Assembly: GCA_961205875.1 (NCBI GenBank)
Contig: OY540812.1
Span: 34,171,098 to 34,235,097 of the forward strand
Direction of reading: 5' to 3'
Source of the DNA: Sialis fuliginosa
Taxonomy: Eukaryota > Arthropoda > Insecta > Megaloptera > Sialidae
Length of the DNA stretch: 64,000 nucleotides
The position numbers and the translations under genes are program-made. Below are positions 23,501-34,400 of this stretch, piece by piece (the first letter of the stretch is position 1; the number at the start of each line of letters is the position of its first letter). The notes beneath the pieces were generated by a model. The model was not told the origin of the DNA and searched no databases. It saw only the letters and a program-made list of their open reading frames with translations.

Positions 23501-24379
23501 AGCTAAGTTTGTTCCCGAAATATCTAACGACTCTAAATAAGGTAAATGTTCAATAATCATTGATAATATTTTGTTTTCCTTCTCATAATCCCCCTTATCT
23601 TCATGAGACTGAGATAGATCCAAGTGTCTTAAAGTAGTCACTGCACATATAGAATGCAGAGCTCTCTGTATGTGTGACACATTGTATAACACAAGTGATG
23701 ATAACTGAGGCATGTGTTTTAGAAACACCATTTCAGCTAAATCACTGCACTCCGATAAGTCTAAATGTGTTAGATTCGTCATAGACCTTAACAACGTCGT
23801 GAATATCTGATCGTCTTTTGAATTCAACCTATGTAAAGCGATCCGTTTCAACTGAGGCGCATTTATTACACAATTCATTGATTTTAACTTATTTACATCT
23901 GCAGGTATGATGTTAGCTCCACTACTTAATGTCAGGGACTGGAGTGATGAGCTGTACTTATTTAAAATGTACAGAGACGTATCTGTCAGTTCTTCACAGT
24001 TGATCAATTCAAGATCTTCTAATCTGTGTTGTAAGATAATCTTCAATGATGAATCTGTTATTGGAGAATTTACAAGGGAGACCCGTTTAAGTCTTGTCGC
24101 ATATCTGTCGTGAAATATAGCTATAATTCTGTCATCCACCTTTCTGTGGTATCGCTGACACATTGCCAGAAACTTGTCGCATATCTCATTGGGCAATATG
24201 ATACCATCATTCAGCTTGTATGTCTTGCTGAATGGACCACAGTTACATATTACATGTATGTTATCAATAATGTATTTGAAACACAAGTCCAGCAGTGGTT
24301 CAGGCCCACAATCTGTGCATATGAAACACTGATTCACTGGCAATACTCTGAGATGCCCGCAGTTACACTGTTCTTGCAT
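8325..24379 (-). CDS. ZER1: ZER1/ZYG11-family CUL2 substrate receptor (partial, 5' two exons)
   Basis: Two exons join in phase: 24379-23253 (ends CATTTATTTAG before GTAAGAG) and 8592-8325 (after a TAG acceptor). The split codon AG/G gives Arg, and the junction reads NDLFHLFR then YETCQHIGHAL. The N-terminus is Cys-rich, followed by a VHL-box-like stretch (PLLDLCFKYIID, about residues 28-40), leucine-rich repeats (about 95-290), the family block around residues 300-376 (IPGLAARATKPLRFLGLLGT, GDANEQQI), and the start of the ARM-like region (EKHIQISGSATLFYIVKG, MMRNGCLTLCQFKIPQDV). Family knowledge: ZER1/ZYG11 proteins recruit CUL2-EloB/C and recognise N-terminal glycine degrons through the C-terminal ARM repeats. 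About 466 residues are visible, compared with roughly 770 in human ZER1, so the C-terminal ARM exons must lie left of the window. The intron is 14.66 kb and filled with foldback repeats. ZYG11A/B is an alternative paralog name; the family assignment is firm. Confidence 0.9.
8768..9965. mobile_element. TIR element with internal duplication
   Basis: The ends TAGTCCAGTAAAGGAAGC and the complement of TAGCCTAGTCAAGGAAGC are inverted, with TTA on both sides. Inside, 8978-9400 is repeated in direct order at 9476-9903 (about 85-90 percent by eye), and 8818-8965 is inverted at 9118-9255. The 106-codon frame at 9583-9903 is an artefact of this repeat. Confidence 0.6.
10524..10783. mobile_element. hAT MITE with perfect 8-bp duplication
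   Basis: 260 bp. Ends are CAGTGGCGTAGCAAGC and CTCGCTACGCCACTG. GGTAAACG flanks it at 10516-10523 and 10784-10791. GC-rich subterminal GGCGCCCGGGG repeats. Non-coding. Confidence 0.92.
11020..11750. repeat. Diverged copy of the GCTTCCTCG interspersed family
   Basis: Same order as 21537-22360: TCTGTCTGTC stretch, GAACCACTGAACCGATATT, GGGGGAGGGGTGACACCCC, a short run of the 20-bp GTCATTTTGACGTTTTAAAT repeat (about three units at 11340-11395), then CACGAGGAAGCAC. Confidence 0.65.
12481..12838. repeat. Foldback repeat, arms about 170 bp
   Basis: GTCACGTTCACGACTAACC at the left is inverted as GGTCAGTCGTGAACGTGAC at the right. Arms pair through to AGAGATAGAAACTAGTG near the centre. Non-coding. 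Confidence 0.75.
12988..13115 (+). repeat. Interspersed CCCAAGACTGTG repeat, copy 1 of 4
   Basis: About 130 bp starting CAGGCTGTCCCAAGACTGTG and including TTCAATATTTCATTTATTA, TGGAAGAAAA and GGATAGACAAGCAACA. Other copies: 20400-20530 (minus), 26730-26875 (plus) and 35800-35955 (minus). Confidence 0.7.
13121..14478. mobile_element. TA-flanked foldback element
   Basis: Ends CACTCACGGAAAAAATTAAA and its complement, TA on both sides. Two blocks pair: the outer about 85 bp, and 13508-13710 with 14146-14345. The left arm has extra sequence (about 13200-13440) absent from the right. Related to 4281-6061 by its termini. Confidence 0.82.
14485..15659. mobile_element. TA-flanked foldback element, arms about 490 bp
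   Basis: CAGGGTGAGTCATATCAGG at the left is inverted at the right end and TA lies on both sides. Arms 14485-14975 and about 15172-15659 are near-identical. It abuts the previous element across TATATA. A diverged single arm recurs at 36268-36545. Confidence 0.85.
15891..17773. repeat. 1.88 kb near-perfect palindrome
   Basis: ACACGGTGTTCAAATGACG at 15891 is inverted to 17773. The arms pair almost to the centre (about 16832), leaving roughly 30 bp of spacer. It contains a second, TA-bounded terminal signature at 16266 and 17398 placed symmetrically (375 bp from each outer end). Non-coding. Confidence 0.85.
16266..17398. mobile_element. Inner TA-flanked foldback (CAGGATGGTCC ends)
   Basis: 1,133 bp. 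Inverted ends CAGGATGGTCCGGTTTGGG, TA at 16264-16265 and 17399-17400, concentric with the larger palindrome. Could be a nested insertion or part of one inverted duplication. Confidence 0.65.
18006..18385 (+). repeat. Minisatellite, 15- and 17-bp units
   Basis: Alternating units ACACCCAAAAGGCAG and ACATGGACAAAAGGCAG, with variants carrying TCCCGAAAG or GGCCGACAG. All six frames over most of it are open because the unit lacks stops, giving spurious Lys/Gln/Arg/Thr-rich proteins. Confidence 0.9.
19820..19983 (-). repeat. Minisatellite, inverted short copy
   Basis: Complement of the same units (TTTTGTCCATGTCTGCC, TTTTGGGTGTCTGCC). Fewer units than the left array, so the two ends have changed length independently. 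Confidence 0.88.
20355..20397 (+). mobile_element. Helitron-like 3' end fragment
   Basis: GCGAAACCGCGCGGGCCCAG followed by CTAGT resembles the 3' hairpin plus CTAG terminus seen at 45320-45348. No matching 5' end was identified. Confidence 0.4.
21091..21147. repeat. Short inverted repeat (hairpin)
   Basis: GGTTGAAACTTACAATTA and its complement are separated by only a few bases, with TTTTTTGC and GCAAAAAA outside. Arms about 25 bp. Confidence 0.75.
21311..22501. mobile_element. hAT-type TIR element (CAGGGCTTCGAACCG ends)
   Basis: The ends CAGGGCTTCGAACCGG and CGGTTCGAAGCCCTG are inverted. The flanks AGTCAAAG and GTTCAAAG match 6 of 8. Subterminal ACCGGAAC/GAACCGAAA repeats. Interrupted by 21537-22360. 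Confidence 0.72.
21537..22360 (+). mobile_element. GCTTCCTCG interspersed element, nested
   Basis: From TTTTGCTTCCTCGCAATATC to CACGAGGAAGCACTGTGC and CAGATG. Contains TCTG/TCCG microsatellite, GGGGGAGGGGTGACACCCC and about four 20-bp units near 22060-22140. The same element, inverted, is at 60977-62025; partial copies are at 11020-11750, 42870-43040, 49135-49200 and 53170-53430. Class unknown. Confidence 0.72.
22505..23030 (+). repeat. Repeat shared with 6880-8115
   Basis: Contains GTGCTGATCAAAAGTTGTAA, then CATAATTTCTGCTCC and TTTTCGGGACACCTTGTATG, in the same order as parts of 6880-8115. No coding signal. Confidence 0.6.
23253..24379 (-). CDS. ZER1: ZER1 exon 1 (coding start, VHL box and LRRs)
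   Basis: This is a single long open exon of 375 codons plus two bases, starting at ATG with MQEQCNCGHLRV. It ends at a strong donor, AG|GTAAGAG (GT at 23252-23251). The shadow reading frames on the plus strand here carry no family similarity. Confidence 0.92.
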
Positions 24380-26619
24380 TTTGATGTTTTTATATAATAT
24401 TTACTAAGATTAAATATTTTGACAGATATCTTTTTAACATGGTTATGTAAAAAATTTATATAAACACGATGTTGAACGATAAAATATTGACAATTTAATA
24501 AATTACGATGTAATCATTTTCTTTACATAGCGTATAAACAAATGTTTATGTGGAATCGATTATAATAACTTGTGTATTGACTCAACGCAATTATTGCACA
24601 TATCCATCTGTCAAATGACACCTTTGTGATACTCACACGAATGTGTGTGTATGTACACGAAATTTTGACAAAAATAGTCCCACTCGATTTAGACTCAGCT
24701 AGCTACACTAATATTTACTGGATAATTTTCAGGATATTTTAAGAACAGGTGTTTTATATTGTTGACAATTCAATTTTCTACTTCACACAATTGTAATCAA
24801 CTACAACAGAACCAAAAAGTTCTATACATAAATTGACGTCAACATTACTAGATTATTCTGCAATAAAAGGTCAAAAGGTTTAGAAAATAAAGTCTTTTCT
24901 TTATTTGTTTATTTTAACAAAATTTTAATTATAAGGTTAGATTTTAGAACAATAACAAATTAACATACGGTTATTTATTTATATTATCCTAGCGGTTTCA
25001 GATTATCAAAATTGTCATTTTCGATACCGAAAAATTAATTGTGAAAACTGAAAATCGAACTTTGATTTGGGATAGCTCCTCTGTAATATTATATATTAGT
25101 TTATTTTTGGAGGAAAAAACTAAATATTCCAGAAAAAAATAATTAATTTTATATTATTCTAAGGAATGTACCTATATTTTTATTTTGTATCTTCTTCCTG
25201 CACAAAAAAACTGCAATATCTTACATACCTATACATTAATACCTGAACATCAAAAATTGTCATACGTTTTTTTAGTATTATAAAAGGCGAGGTTAATGAA
25301 ACTTATATCATTCGAAAGGTACTGTACCATAGATATGCACAAACAAAATGTGTATGTTGCCATTAAGGCAGGTAAAATAAAATTAACACACACACGATTT
25401 CCCCTTGCATCGTTCAACAGCATAGCAATACTCCTAGCGCCACCATGTGGCAAAAATAAATAGTTTTGGATTTCTGTCAAATGCAGATAATGCGTATAGA
25501 TATTACAATTCGCGTTCAATTGCAGTGTTTTTATTTGAAAATTTTTGTTGTAAAAGCAGGTTAGGTTAAATACTGTGTCCTGTGTCAGATGTGCACAAAA
25601 AAAAATCATACGTTGCTGTTAAAGGTAAGTAAAATATTAGTCGAATTTCGACCATAGGTGATACTAATATTCATTATTGCGCTTGAAATTACTTATTCAA
25701 CTTTCACAACTCTGGCATCTCCTTTGGTTTTGTCCCATAGATACCAATAGCAGCCATGACATCGCTGCAGGCATTGCCTCCATGGTATTCTAGTGAGATA
25801 TGGCTCCTACGTAAATGTGACATTTATATAATACTAGCGTCAGTGGCAGACTTAGGAGGGTTGGGGCCCAAGACCAATTATAATTATGGGTCCCTTTACC
25901 CCCAAAAATTGTCTGCATAATATCTGGACATTTTTTATGCAACCGAATTTTACAAATTTAACAAAATATTCTTATACTATACATTTTTTCATATGCCACA
26001 TAGGGCCTCCTTTTATTGGGGGGCCCTGGCTGATGCCAGTTCAGACACATGTTATGTCTGCTACTGGCTATTGCATTGAACCAGATCTCACTCGGGAATA
26101 TTAAATATAAATTAATGAATAGTATGTGGCCCCAGTCTGTCACATTTTATTAAATTATTTTTATATTTAAATTAATTCCTTGGTTAACAATTTTCAAAAT
26201 TTTATTTAAAAGAATACATACATATTTATTTCAATATAAAGAAAAACATTCACACATACTATCTATACTTGGTTAATACTAAGACTAGTGTTTGTCGTTT
26301 CTCAATGTTTCAGATTTCTCGAGAAGAGAAATTTCAAATTAAATTTCTCGAACATTCTCAAGATATTTGATTTTAAAAGTAAAATATTATTGTTCAAAAT
26401 TTTACAAAACTTTTTTTATAAAGAAAACAATTTATAAGTAAAAATTTATTAAATGCCATTTAATAGAAGATATTAACCTTTACAGGACCGGCGTGGGAAG
26501 GGTTGGACATGTTGAGCCCACATATGAATTAATAGGCTATATCTGTGATATCATTTTTGAACTGAAAAATGGTGGTCCTTTAAAGGTTAATAACGTTAAT
26601 AACTAAAGCTAATACGTTA
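24380..26619. other. Intergenic, ZER1 start to MCAT side
   Basis: AT-rich, holding the ZER1 5' flank. A 119-codon frame at 25609-25250 (minus) has no recognisable domain and sits in low-complexity sequence; I do not call it. A possible MITE remnant at about 25851-26065 has CAGTGGCAGAC and GTCTGCTACTG ends but no target duplication. Confidence 0.5.
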
Positions 26620-28204
26620 AGGGAGAAAGCCACTGTGAGGGGTCAAAAAATTATTAATGTTTGGGAATTTTTTCCACAGGTATAACTAATTATTTTAGTA
26701 TCAGGTAAAGAACATTTTATAAAGTATACAGGGTGTCCCAAGACTGTGTCAAAGTTCAATATTTCATTTATTATAACAAATGGAAGAAAACTTTAATTAC
26801 AAAAGTTGTCAGGATAGACAAGCAACACATTTTTAAAATAGTTACATATAGGGTTTCCCATAAGAGCGTTACAAATCAAAGTTATGTTTTATGTTGAGCG
26901 GTTAAGAAATTATGACCATTTTTGTAAGAAAATTGGTAGATTTCTAATAATAACCAAAAAAATTTGTTCTCTACTCAAAATAGTTTTGGTATATGCTCTA
27001 TTATTACATCAAACATTTACATAATTGTACAGGCTGTATCAAAACTCTGAACCCAATTTCTTTCAATATTTTCAAATGGAACACCCTATATATTTTCACA
27101 TTTTCGAATTACCTATTCAATTCTAAACACATTTTATAAACTATGTTTAATAACTATATCCAGCCTTTAAGACTTGAAATTACGAAAATTTAGAGAAAAA
27201 AAATTTTTAATTGATTCATTAGAGTGGCCGCACACGTCCGGTTATCGTATCAGGTTCCCCGACGTGGTTACCCGATTAGGTTACCTGAAGGTCGAAATAG
27301 CATTGGAACATATGGAGCGCCGCACACGTACGGTCAGGTTTGAAACCGTGCGTACGAACCTGACTGGGCGAAATGCATCGGGTTGACTCGTTCGGTTAAA
27401 GGAACCTGAAGGCGAACTTAACATGCGTTTGCTATGGTCTCCGCACACGTACGGTTTGTATGCACGGTTTCAAACAAAAACTAGCTATTGTTATGACTTT
27501 CATTTGTAATTATTGGAGAGTAGATCGGTAAAATGGGCAATGTATCAGTATTTTTCCGGTATTGATAATGGCGATGTCAAAAAAACAATTTAATTAATTT
27601 TTAATCAAATATAGGATATATTAAAATATCACTTTTTTTTCTTGTTTTGAGTTTTGGTCAAATAATTAAAAACACAATATTTTTAAATAAATTTTAATTA
27701 GCATAAGCGCTTTTTGGAAATTATTATTTCCTTCTTCTGTGATTTGTTGATAGTATCGGTATTATAATATAAATAAATAATTTGTTACAACAATTAGTAA
27801 TAATACATTATACTGTACATTATTTATTTAAGGTGGGTTGTTAAATATTTTACAAATTATATTACATAAGATTAAAACCTAACGCAATCACCGTACGTGT
27901 GCGGGGCCAGTCAGGTAACCTGATCGGGTAACCGCGTCGGGGAACCTGAAACGGTAACCGGACGTGTACGGCCACTCTTAGTCTTTGAGGAATAGCTGGA
28001 ACCAGATTGAAAAAAGTCATTTTGAGAAAAACGCATTTAAAGTTTTCTGAGGGTCATAACTAGCTATGTTACCTGGTCTCACTAAATTGACTGTAACTTA
28101 TGCAATTCTTGAAATTTTAACTTAATTTTTTTTACATATTTTTGAATATTTAAAAAAATGTATTAAAAAAATTGATTATTTTCTAACACAGTGGCTTTCC
28201 CTCT
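26620..28204. mobile_element. TA-flanked TIR element, interrupted
   Basis: AGGGAGAAAGCCACTGTG at the left pairs with CACAGTGGCTTTCCCTCT at the right, TA on both sides. Contains a CCCAAGACTGTG repeat copy (26730-26875) and the PIF/Harbinger-like element 27222-27977. Part of its right half (27978-28130) recurs inverted at 48888-49022. Confidence 0.68.
27222..27977. mobile_element. PIF/Harbinger-like MITE, 3-bp TTA duplication
   Basis: 756 bp. About 67-bp GC-rich inverted ends beginning GAGTGGCCGCACACGTCCGG, with TTA at 27219-27221 and 27978-27980. A 3-bp TWA duplication is the superfamily hallmark. Non-coding core. Confidence 0.78.
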
Positions 28205-28330
28205 TAATAGAAAAAACAATATCAAAACGTAATGAAATAGGAAAGCATTATCAGACATGAAAAAATAAAAACACAGATTCATCATGAAATAATTTGGGAT
28301 GCTAAAACAATAATTAACTTATATTATGGT

Positions 28331-28498
28331 TTAACCATCTATACTAAATGATGTATCCCAAGCTTTTGCATTTACTTGTTTTAAAATTGATCGTAAAGTA
28401 GTACCAGGTCCACATTCAAAAGTTCTAGGAAAGTGTTCATCCTGTTTTCTTTCGTAAAGTACATGTAATGTCTGTTCCCATTTAACAGGTTTAACAAT
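28331..28498 (-). CDS. MCAT: MCAT exon 4 (C-terminus)
   Basis: The acceptor is TTTTGTTTTAG. It encodes 55 residues, IVKPVKWEQTLHVLYERK to AWDTSFSIDG, and then TAA at 28333-28331. The KWEQT and CGPG motifs match the MCAT family. No clean AATAAA is visible just downstream. Confidence 0.9.
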   Translation of the reverse strand: MVKPVKWEQTLHVLYERKQDEHFPRTFECGPGTTLRSILKQVNAKAWDTSFSIDG

Positions 28499-31400
28499 CT
28501 AAAACAAAACATTATATACAAATTAAAATTATCAAAAAAAGTTACATGAAATTAACCCTCAGGGAATTACTATAGTCAATCCCATAAATAGAAACACATG
28601 GGTATGGGTTACCCTGTATTTTTGATTGCGTATATCTCCACTTCTAATTAATGAAAATTAAATTTTTGTTTAATCGAAAAACATTTTTTTTGATTAATAT
28701 TTTATGCCAAAAAATTACCCCCACCCTGATTTTTTTTCCGGGTGCAGCACTGATCTTGAAACTAGTGTTAAATGCATTCTTAAGTTGATAGAATGCTTCA
28801 AACAAATTTTCAGCTCGTTTATAATAAAAAATCAATTGAACTATATAGTACAGGCAAATTAGATTTTAATTAAAACATAACTATTAGATTCAATTTTATT
28901 TCGAAAGTGTATCCAATAGTATTTCTCATTAAAGAATTCAATGAGTCTCGAGGTCAAAAGTTGTTGCGTTTAGGGGAAAGTGGGGTAAAATGGACATGTT
29001 AGATCAAATGCATGAAAATAATGAACGTCCCTGTATTAAATAGTTTATAACGTACATTAAGTAATTAATGAGGTCAAAATTAATGTTGGGAAAAGTACTG
29101 AGGGTTATAGAATGACAAAAAAATAAATAGTAAGACAAAATTAATTATTTTGTAACGGTAAATATTTATTTACATAAAATTGACACGTGTGCAGTAAAAT
29201 TAGGTTTTATTAAGGAAAAAATGGAAAGATTAGAAATACCTCCTGAAATGGCTTCAGAAATACTTTATCTATAAGAAACCGAAGAGTCCCTAGGAGAGCT
29301 TTAGCCGGTATTTTGATTTAAAGTAGGGCGCATGAAATAAGCAATAAAGCTAGTCTTGATTTTGATCACTTACAACAAATTTTATGAAAATCGGATAATA
29401 TTTGAACCCCTCCATAAACAGCTTTGAACGGCCGCGTATTGCCGATGCTTTAAAAAATTGTTAGCTCTTTCTAGTGGGTTATATTTTTTTATGTTGATAT
29501 GAGGACATGTTTAGGTGATACTGTTGCACCCATAAAAAATTATTTTGGTTATAACAATCAGAGGTTCTCTGAATTATTCATTACTAAAGACAGTTTTTGA
29601 GCTTTATAAATTGTGTATCTCAGTATATTTGTTAATATTATTCAAAATGGGTTTTTAAACAAAAACTTTTTTATGAAAATTATAGCAGATGGTATCTTTA
29701 AATAGTTTTTTATATACAAAGTGATATATCACTCGAAAGACAAAAAGTCGTGAATATTTAAGTTTTTATAAATAAAGATTTAACGGATTATTTTATAAGT
29801 TGCCATTATGTTAGTGAGTATATTTTGTAAAATAATGTTGTCATTATGTAAAATTATTAGAATTATGGAGAAAAGTGGGGTAAAATGGAGATTTTCGATC
29901 AAATGCATGAAAATAATGTAAGTACGCTTTTCAGTCTATGAGAGAGGGGTTCAAAAAATTTTTTGATAGTATTCGTTATAATTTTCAGTGAAAATACTAA
30001 TTAAAAGCTACATTCTAGATTTTTTTCAGATTTTTTGAATGAAGAGTTTAGAAATTAGAGAGCTGGGAACGCTCTGACAATAACAGTGAAAAGCAAATAT
30101 ATCGTAACTGAAGGTCATTTGACATTTTTTGTTGCATTTTAGAAGACCTATCTAAGGACATCCCACTTGATGGGGTAAGTAAAAAAAAATTTGATTTTAT
30201 TTTTCAGTCTATTGGAAGGGGGTCCAATAATGTTTTTTTTTTAAATTTCATTATTTTTGTTTTTGAGTTATCAATCTACGTTCGTATACCAAATTTTATC
30301 TAAATCGGTATAAAATTTATATAATGTATGGACGGACGGACGGGCGGATAGAGCGAAACTATAAGGATTCCTAGTTTTCTACGGAACCCTAAAATAGATT
30401 TAGGTGTATAATATTTAAAATTAAGACAGTCTTTAATGTGTTCCCCCTCCAATATTCACATACGCAACAGCCTTAACACTTGTGACTCATTGGATTCTTA
30501 AAGTATATATTTAACAAAGTAATTTAAAACAAAAAAAAATATATCTTTTCAGGGCGATTTTTTGCCTAATTTTCCTGTACTAAGAAGTCTATATAGTTTA
30601 CAGCTTATATTCAATATAATACTTATTTTATTAACAATACCTGTTTTGGAAGTTGATTTACAATATGCTCTGCATTTTTATATCGCTTTCCATCTACGTT
30701 AGAATGTACACTTATAATAGGATCCCTGACATTCGATTTCCTCAAAGCATTCCTAAATGGTTCGACAGCAGATCTCATTAAGTCACTGTGAAAAGCACCA
30801 CTTACAGGCAATCTCTTTAATTTCCTTAATTTAAATTGTTTTGCATTTTTTTCTAAATATTTTAGAGCCTGTAAAAAACATTTCAAATTCAATTACATCA
30901 AAATTAGAAGATTCATAATTGTCCAATTGATAATTGATACATCTAGTGTTTCCAAATTCTTGATAATTTTTCATCTTTGGTAATTAGGAACAGAAAATTG
31001 CATTTTCCAGATATTTCCAAATTTTTTTTGTTTTTATATCTACTATGTTTTTTTTGAAATTTTGAGAGTTTGCGATTTTTATTACTATTATTCATATGAC
31101 ATAAAAATCACAATCACAATTTTTTTCTTCAATAAATTCTTAATGTTTAGACCAGTGGATCTTAACCTTTTTGAAGTCACGGAACACTTTTGATTGTAAA
31201 AAAATTGCAGAACACTATCTTACTAAATTATTAAGGTCTTTAAACAAACAATAAAAATATACAGAACATATTTTTTTATTAAAAACTACAGCTAACGCAT
31301 TAATTTCCAGTCAAATATAAAAAATATACATTCATAAAAGCTTAATCAACATAATTCGTAAAAATTAATTAAAAATTCTCGAATTACTTATTTACTTAGT

Positions 31401-34400
31401 TTTTACAATTGAATAATTCAAGAACTGAGTTATTCGAATGATCATTTCATTTGAATTCGCCCTCCTAAAGTTTCAGGACAATGTGTCTAATTTTGGATTC
31501 ATCTTAAAGCAGTATTAATTGCGGTGCGACGACTTAAAAACCCTGGATGAAACCCCCTAAATTATTCAATTATTGCATAATTATAATAACCTCTTCATTT
31601 CCAGCCACTATTTTGCAATGTGGATACAGATAATTTGATATTCGACAATCCGGTTCTTCAATGTTATTTTCAATGCACCACTCACGCGCCTTCAGACATG
31701 CCTGTCCCAGTTTGCTATCAGGACCATACATTACTGTCACCATGCCGCTGGCAATGTTATCGCAAGCCATTTGCATTGCTTCAGCTCTTACTTGTACCAA
31801 TCTTAAAGCTACACAGATTTAATATATTTATTAGTTTTAAAACCATGTTTGCCAAACATACAACATGCCCAACTTATTTTTAGACATTTTTCTTACTGGC
31901 ATACCCCAATTTTGACAAAAATAAAAACATTCGTAGTTTGTATTAATTTATTAATACATAATTATTCTTTAATACTAAAGTTGGTAATACTGATTCATGA
32001 TAAAGGATAAAAATATATTATTTTCTAATAATGCCAGTCATCGGCTGGGTCATTCTTTTTCCGATAGCTCTGTAATAGGGTAATATATTGCTATTTAATT
32101 GATATTTATAGAATATTGACGTTTGTAGGAACCCAACATACACACACAAAGAATATTCTAGGAAATACAAACAAAAACAATCAGAAAACAAAACAATCGC
32201 GAAGTAGGGTTAGGTTAGGTTAGGTTAGGTTAGGTTAGGTTAGGTTAGGTTAGGTTAGGTTAGGTTAGGTTAGGTCAGAAAACAAAACAATCGCGAAGTA
32301 GGGTTGCCAACATTGTATCGATGTTGATCCGGAAAAAAATAATTTTGATGTGAAGAAAAACAGGGTATAAAATAACCTTAAAAATTTTATATTATAATAT
32401 AGAAAAAAATAATATAATAAGAAAAAATTATATATTATATATGTTGCGGTTAAAACCCGAAGTGCAGCTAGAACTAGGTGTAGCCGATTGTATTCGGCTA
32501 GAACTAGGTGTAGCCAACTGTTATCGGCTAGAACTAGATGTGGAATCTCGATATCAGTTTTTGGTTTTATGTTTATGTGAAGTATACATCTGCTGGTAGA
32601 TATGCTGAAATGCATGCTCGAATATTGATGTTCTTTTGTATGGCTTATAAACTTAAATTTAAAAAATATGCGTTACTTTTTATTAAATCAAATTAAAACA
32701 TTTTCGCGTCAGCGAAACTGTAGTATTGTTATGTACTATTTTATTATGTAATAAATTTTATGTATATTACTTGTTTTATTTATTTAATATTATTCTACAG
32801 AACATCGTTTTTAATAAACATCACTATAAAAGGGACCGATGAGTCAGTCCGTGATTTATTCAACGTCCATTAAGTGTACGAAAAAGTTCTCTCATGGTCA
32901 ACATTATCATTGTTGTTATTTGTAATATTTATTATTGTTGTATCATTCTATTGTTGTTAAATAAAAACTACTACAAGTTAACAATATTTTCGTCATTATT
33001 GTTAACCCAACAATAACCGAAAATCACAAAACCTACACATGAAAATGCTAATTTTTGTAAAAAAAAAATATTTACTTATACCTCTCTAGACTCATTTTAT
33101 AGAGAATTAAATTTCCCATAAAATTAACGTTTAACTTATTTTTATAAAAATAATAATTTAGTTGTGAGCCTTTTAGACGTTCATTTTAAAAAATAAATCA
33201 TTTAAGATAAAGTGACCAGAATTCTAAAACCCTGATGCGGGACACCTCCCTCCCCTCACAGGAAAAAATATAAAAATAAATTTTTTTTAAATAATACAGT
33301 TTTTTTATTTCAGATAAATAAAATTTACATTTTACAGTTTGAATAAAATCTAAAGACCTTTTTTTTTTAGTCATCAAATTGAAATTCAATTCTTGATTAT
33401 TTTGTAAATAAACAATATACTAACAAAATAACAAAAATGATGATTTTTTTGGTGTAATAATAGTATAGTATAATGTTATAAATGTCTAATCCAGGACGTT
33501 TTCCGGGACACTTTGTGATGCGGGACAAGCCATTCAAATCCGGGACTGTCCCGCACAATCCGTATTTATTTAAGATTTATTTAAGATTAAAATTCTCTAC
33601 AAGTGTCTACAAAATGACGTCCTTAAAAAATTTTCAACAGTTATCATGAATCAGTAATACCAACTTTAGTACTAAAGTATCATTTCCCCCTTTGAACTAC
33701 AGGGTAATCCTTCGGCGAGGATTTACTTAGGTCTTTAACAAACTTATTTCATAACGAGAGCGAATGTTCATTTTTTTGACAAACACTATATATTTGTTTG
33801 AAAATTTAATACCCGGTTTAGTATTAATACTTATTAATAAGTAATAATATCAATTTCAAGTATCAACCAATTATAATATATAATTGGGACACAAAAACAA
33901 TAAATAAACCAAATGTATTACCTCTCTCAAAAGAAATAGCTCCTGCAAAAACGAGTGCAGTTATTTCTCCTAAGCTAAAGCCAGCTGTGGCAACGCAGTT
34001 TTCAATAGCATTTGGCCGCTCTTCTTTTAGTTTTTCTAACGCAGCAAGAGATGTCACCATTATAGCTAATTGGCAATGTACTGTTTTATTCAATTCACTT
34101 TCTGGTCCGTTTAAACAAATTTTTAATAAATCATAGCCTAATACATAATTTGCTAAGTCAAACAAGTCTTTTGCCATTGGAAATTTCATTAAGTTCTTTG
34201 CCATTCCTACATATTGTGTGCCTTGGCCTGGAAATAATATAATCGAAGTTTCTCTGGGATCTTTTTTAGGTCGAAATGAATAAGATCCTTGCTTTCGTCT
34301 CAAAACTGAACCTTCTGGATAAGGTAATGTAGCCCATACTTGCTCTAAGTTTTCTGATTTAGCGTCTTCGAATGAGGCAGCATTCTCAAGTAAAGTATGA

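Larger units (their letters stand above)
31960..33790 (+). repeat. Partial copy of the 387-3538 outer element, twice interrupted
   Basis: 31963-32123 matches 455-655, 33040-33075 matches about 655-690, and 33570-33790 matches 3360-3535. The breaks correspond to the insertions 32124-33039 and 33208-33567. Confidence 0.65.

Noticed and set aside
23355-24397. Plus-strand frames of 61-95 codons
   Set aside because: Antisense shadows of ZER1 exon 1, which has clear family similarity.
25250-25609. 119-codon frame on the minus strand
   Set aside because: No recognisable motif, AT-rich low-complexity surroundings and no plausible splice partners.
25851-26065. Possible hAT MITE with CAGTGGCAGAC and GTCTGCTACTG ends
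   Set aside because: Flanking 8-mers (ACTAGCGT and GCTATTGC) do not match; left as a remnant only.
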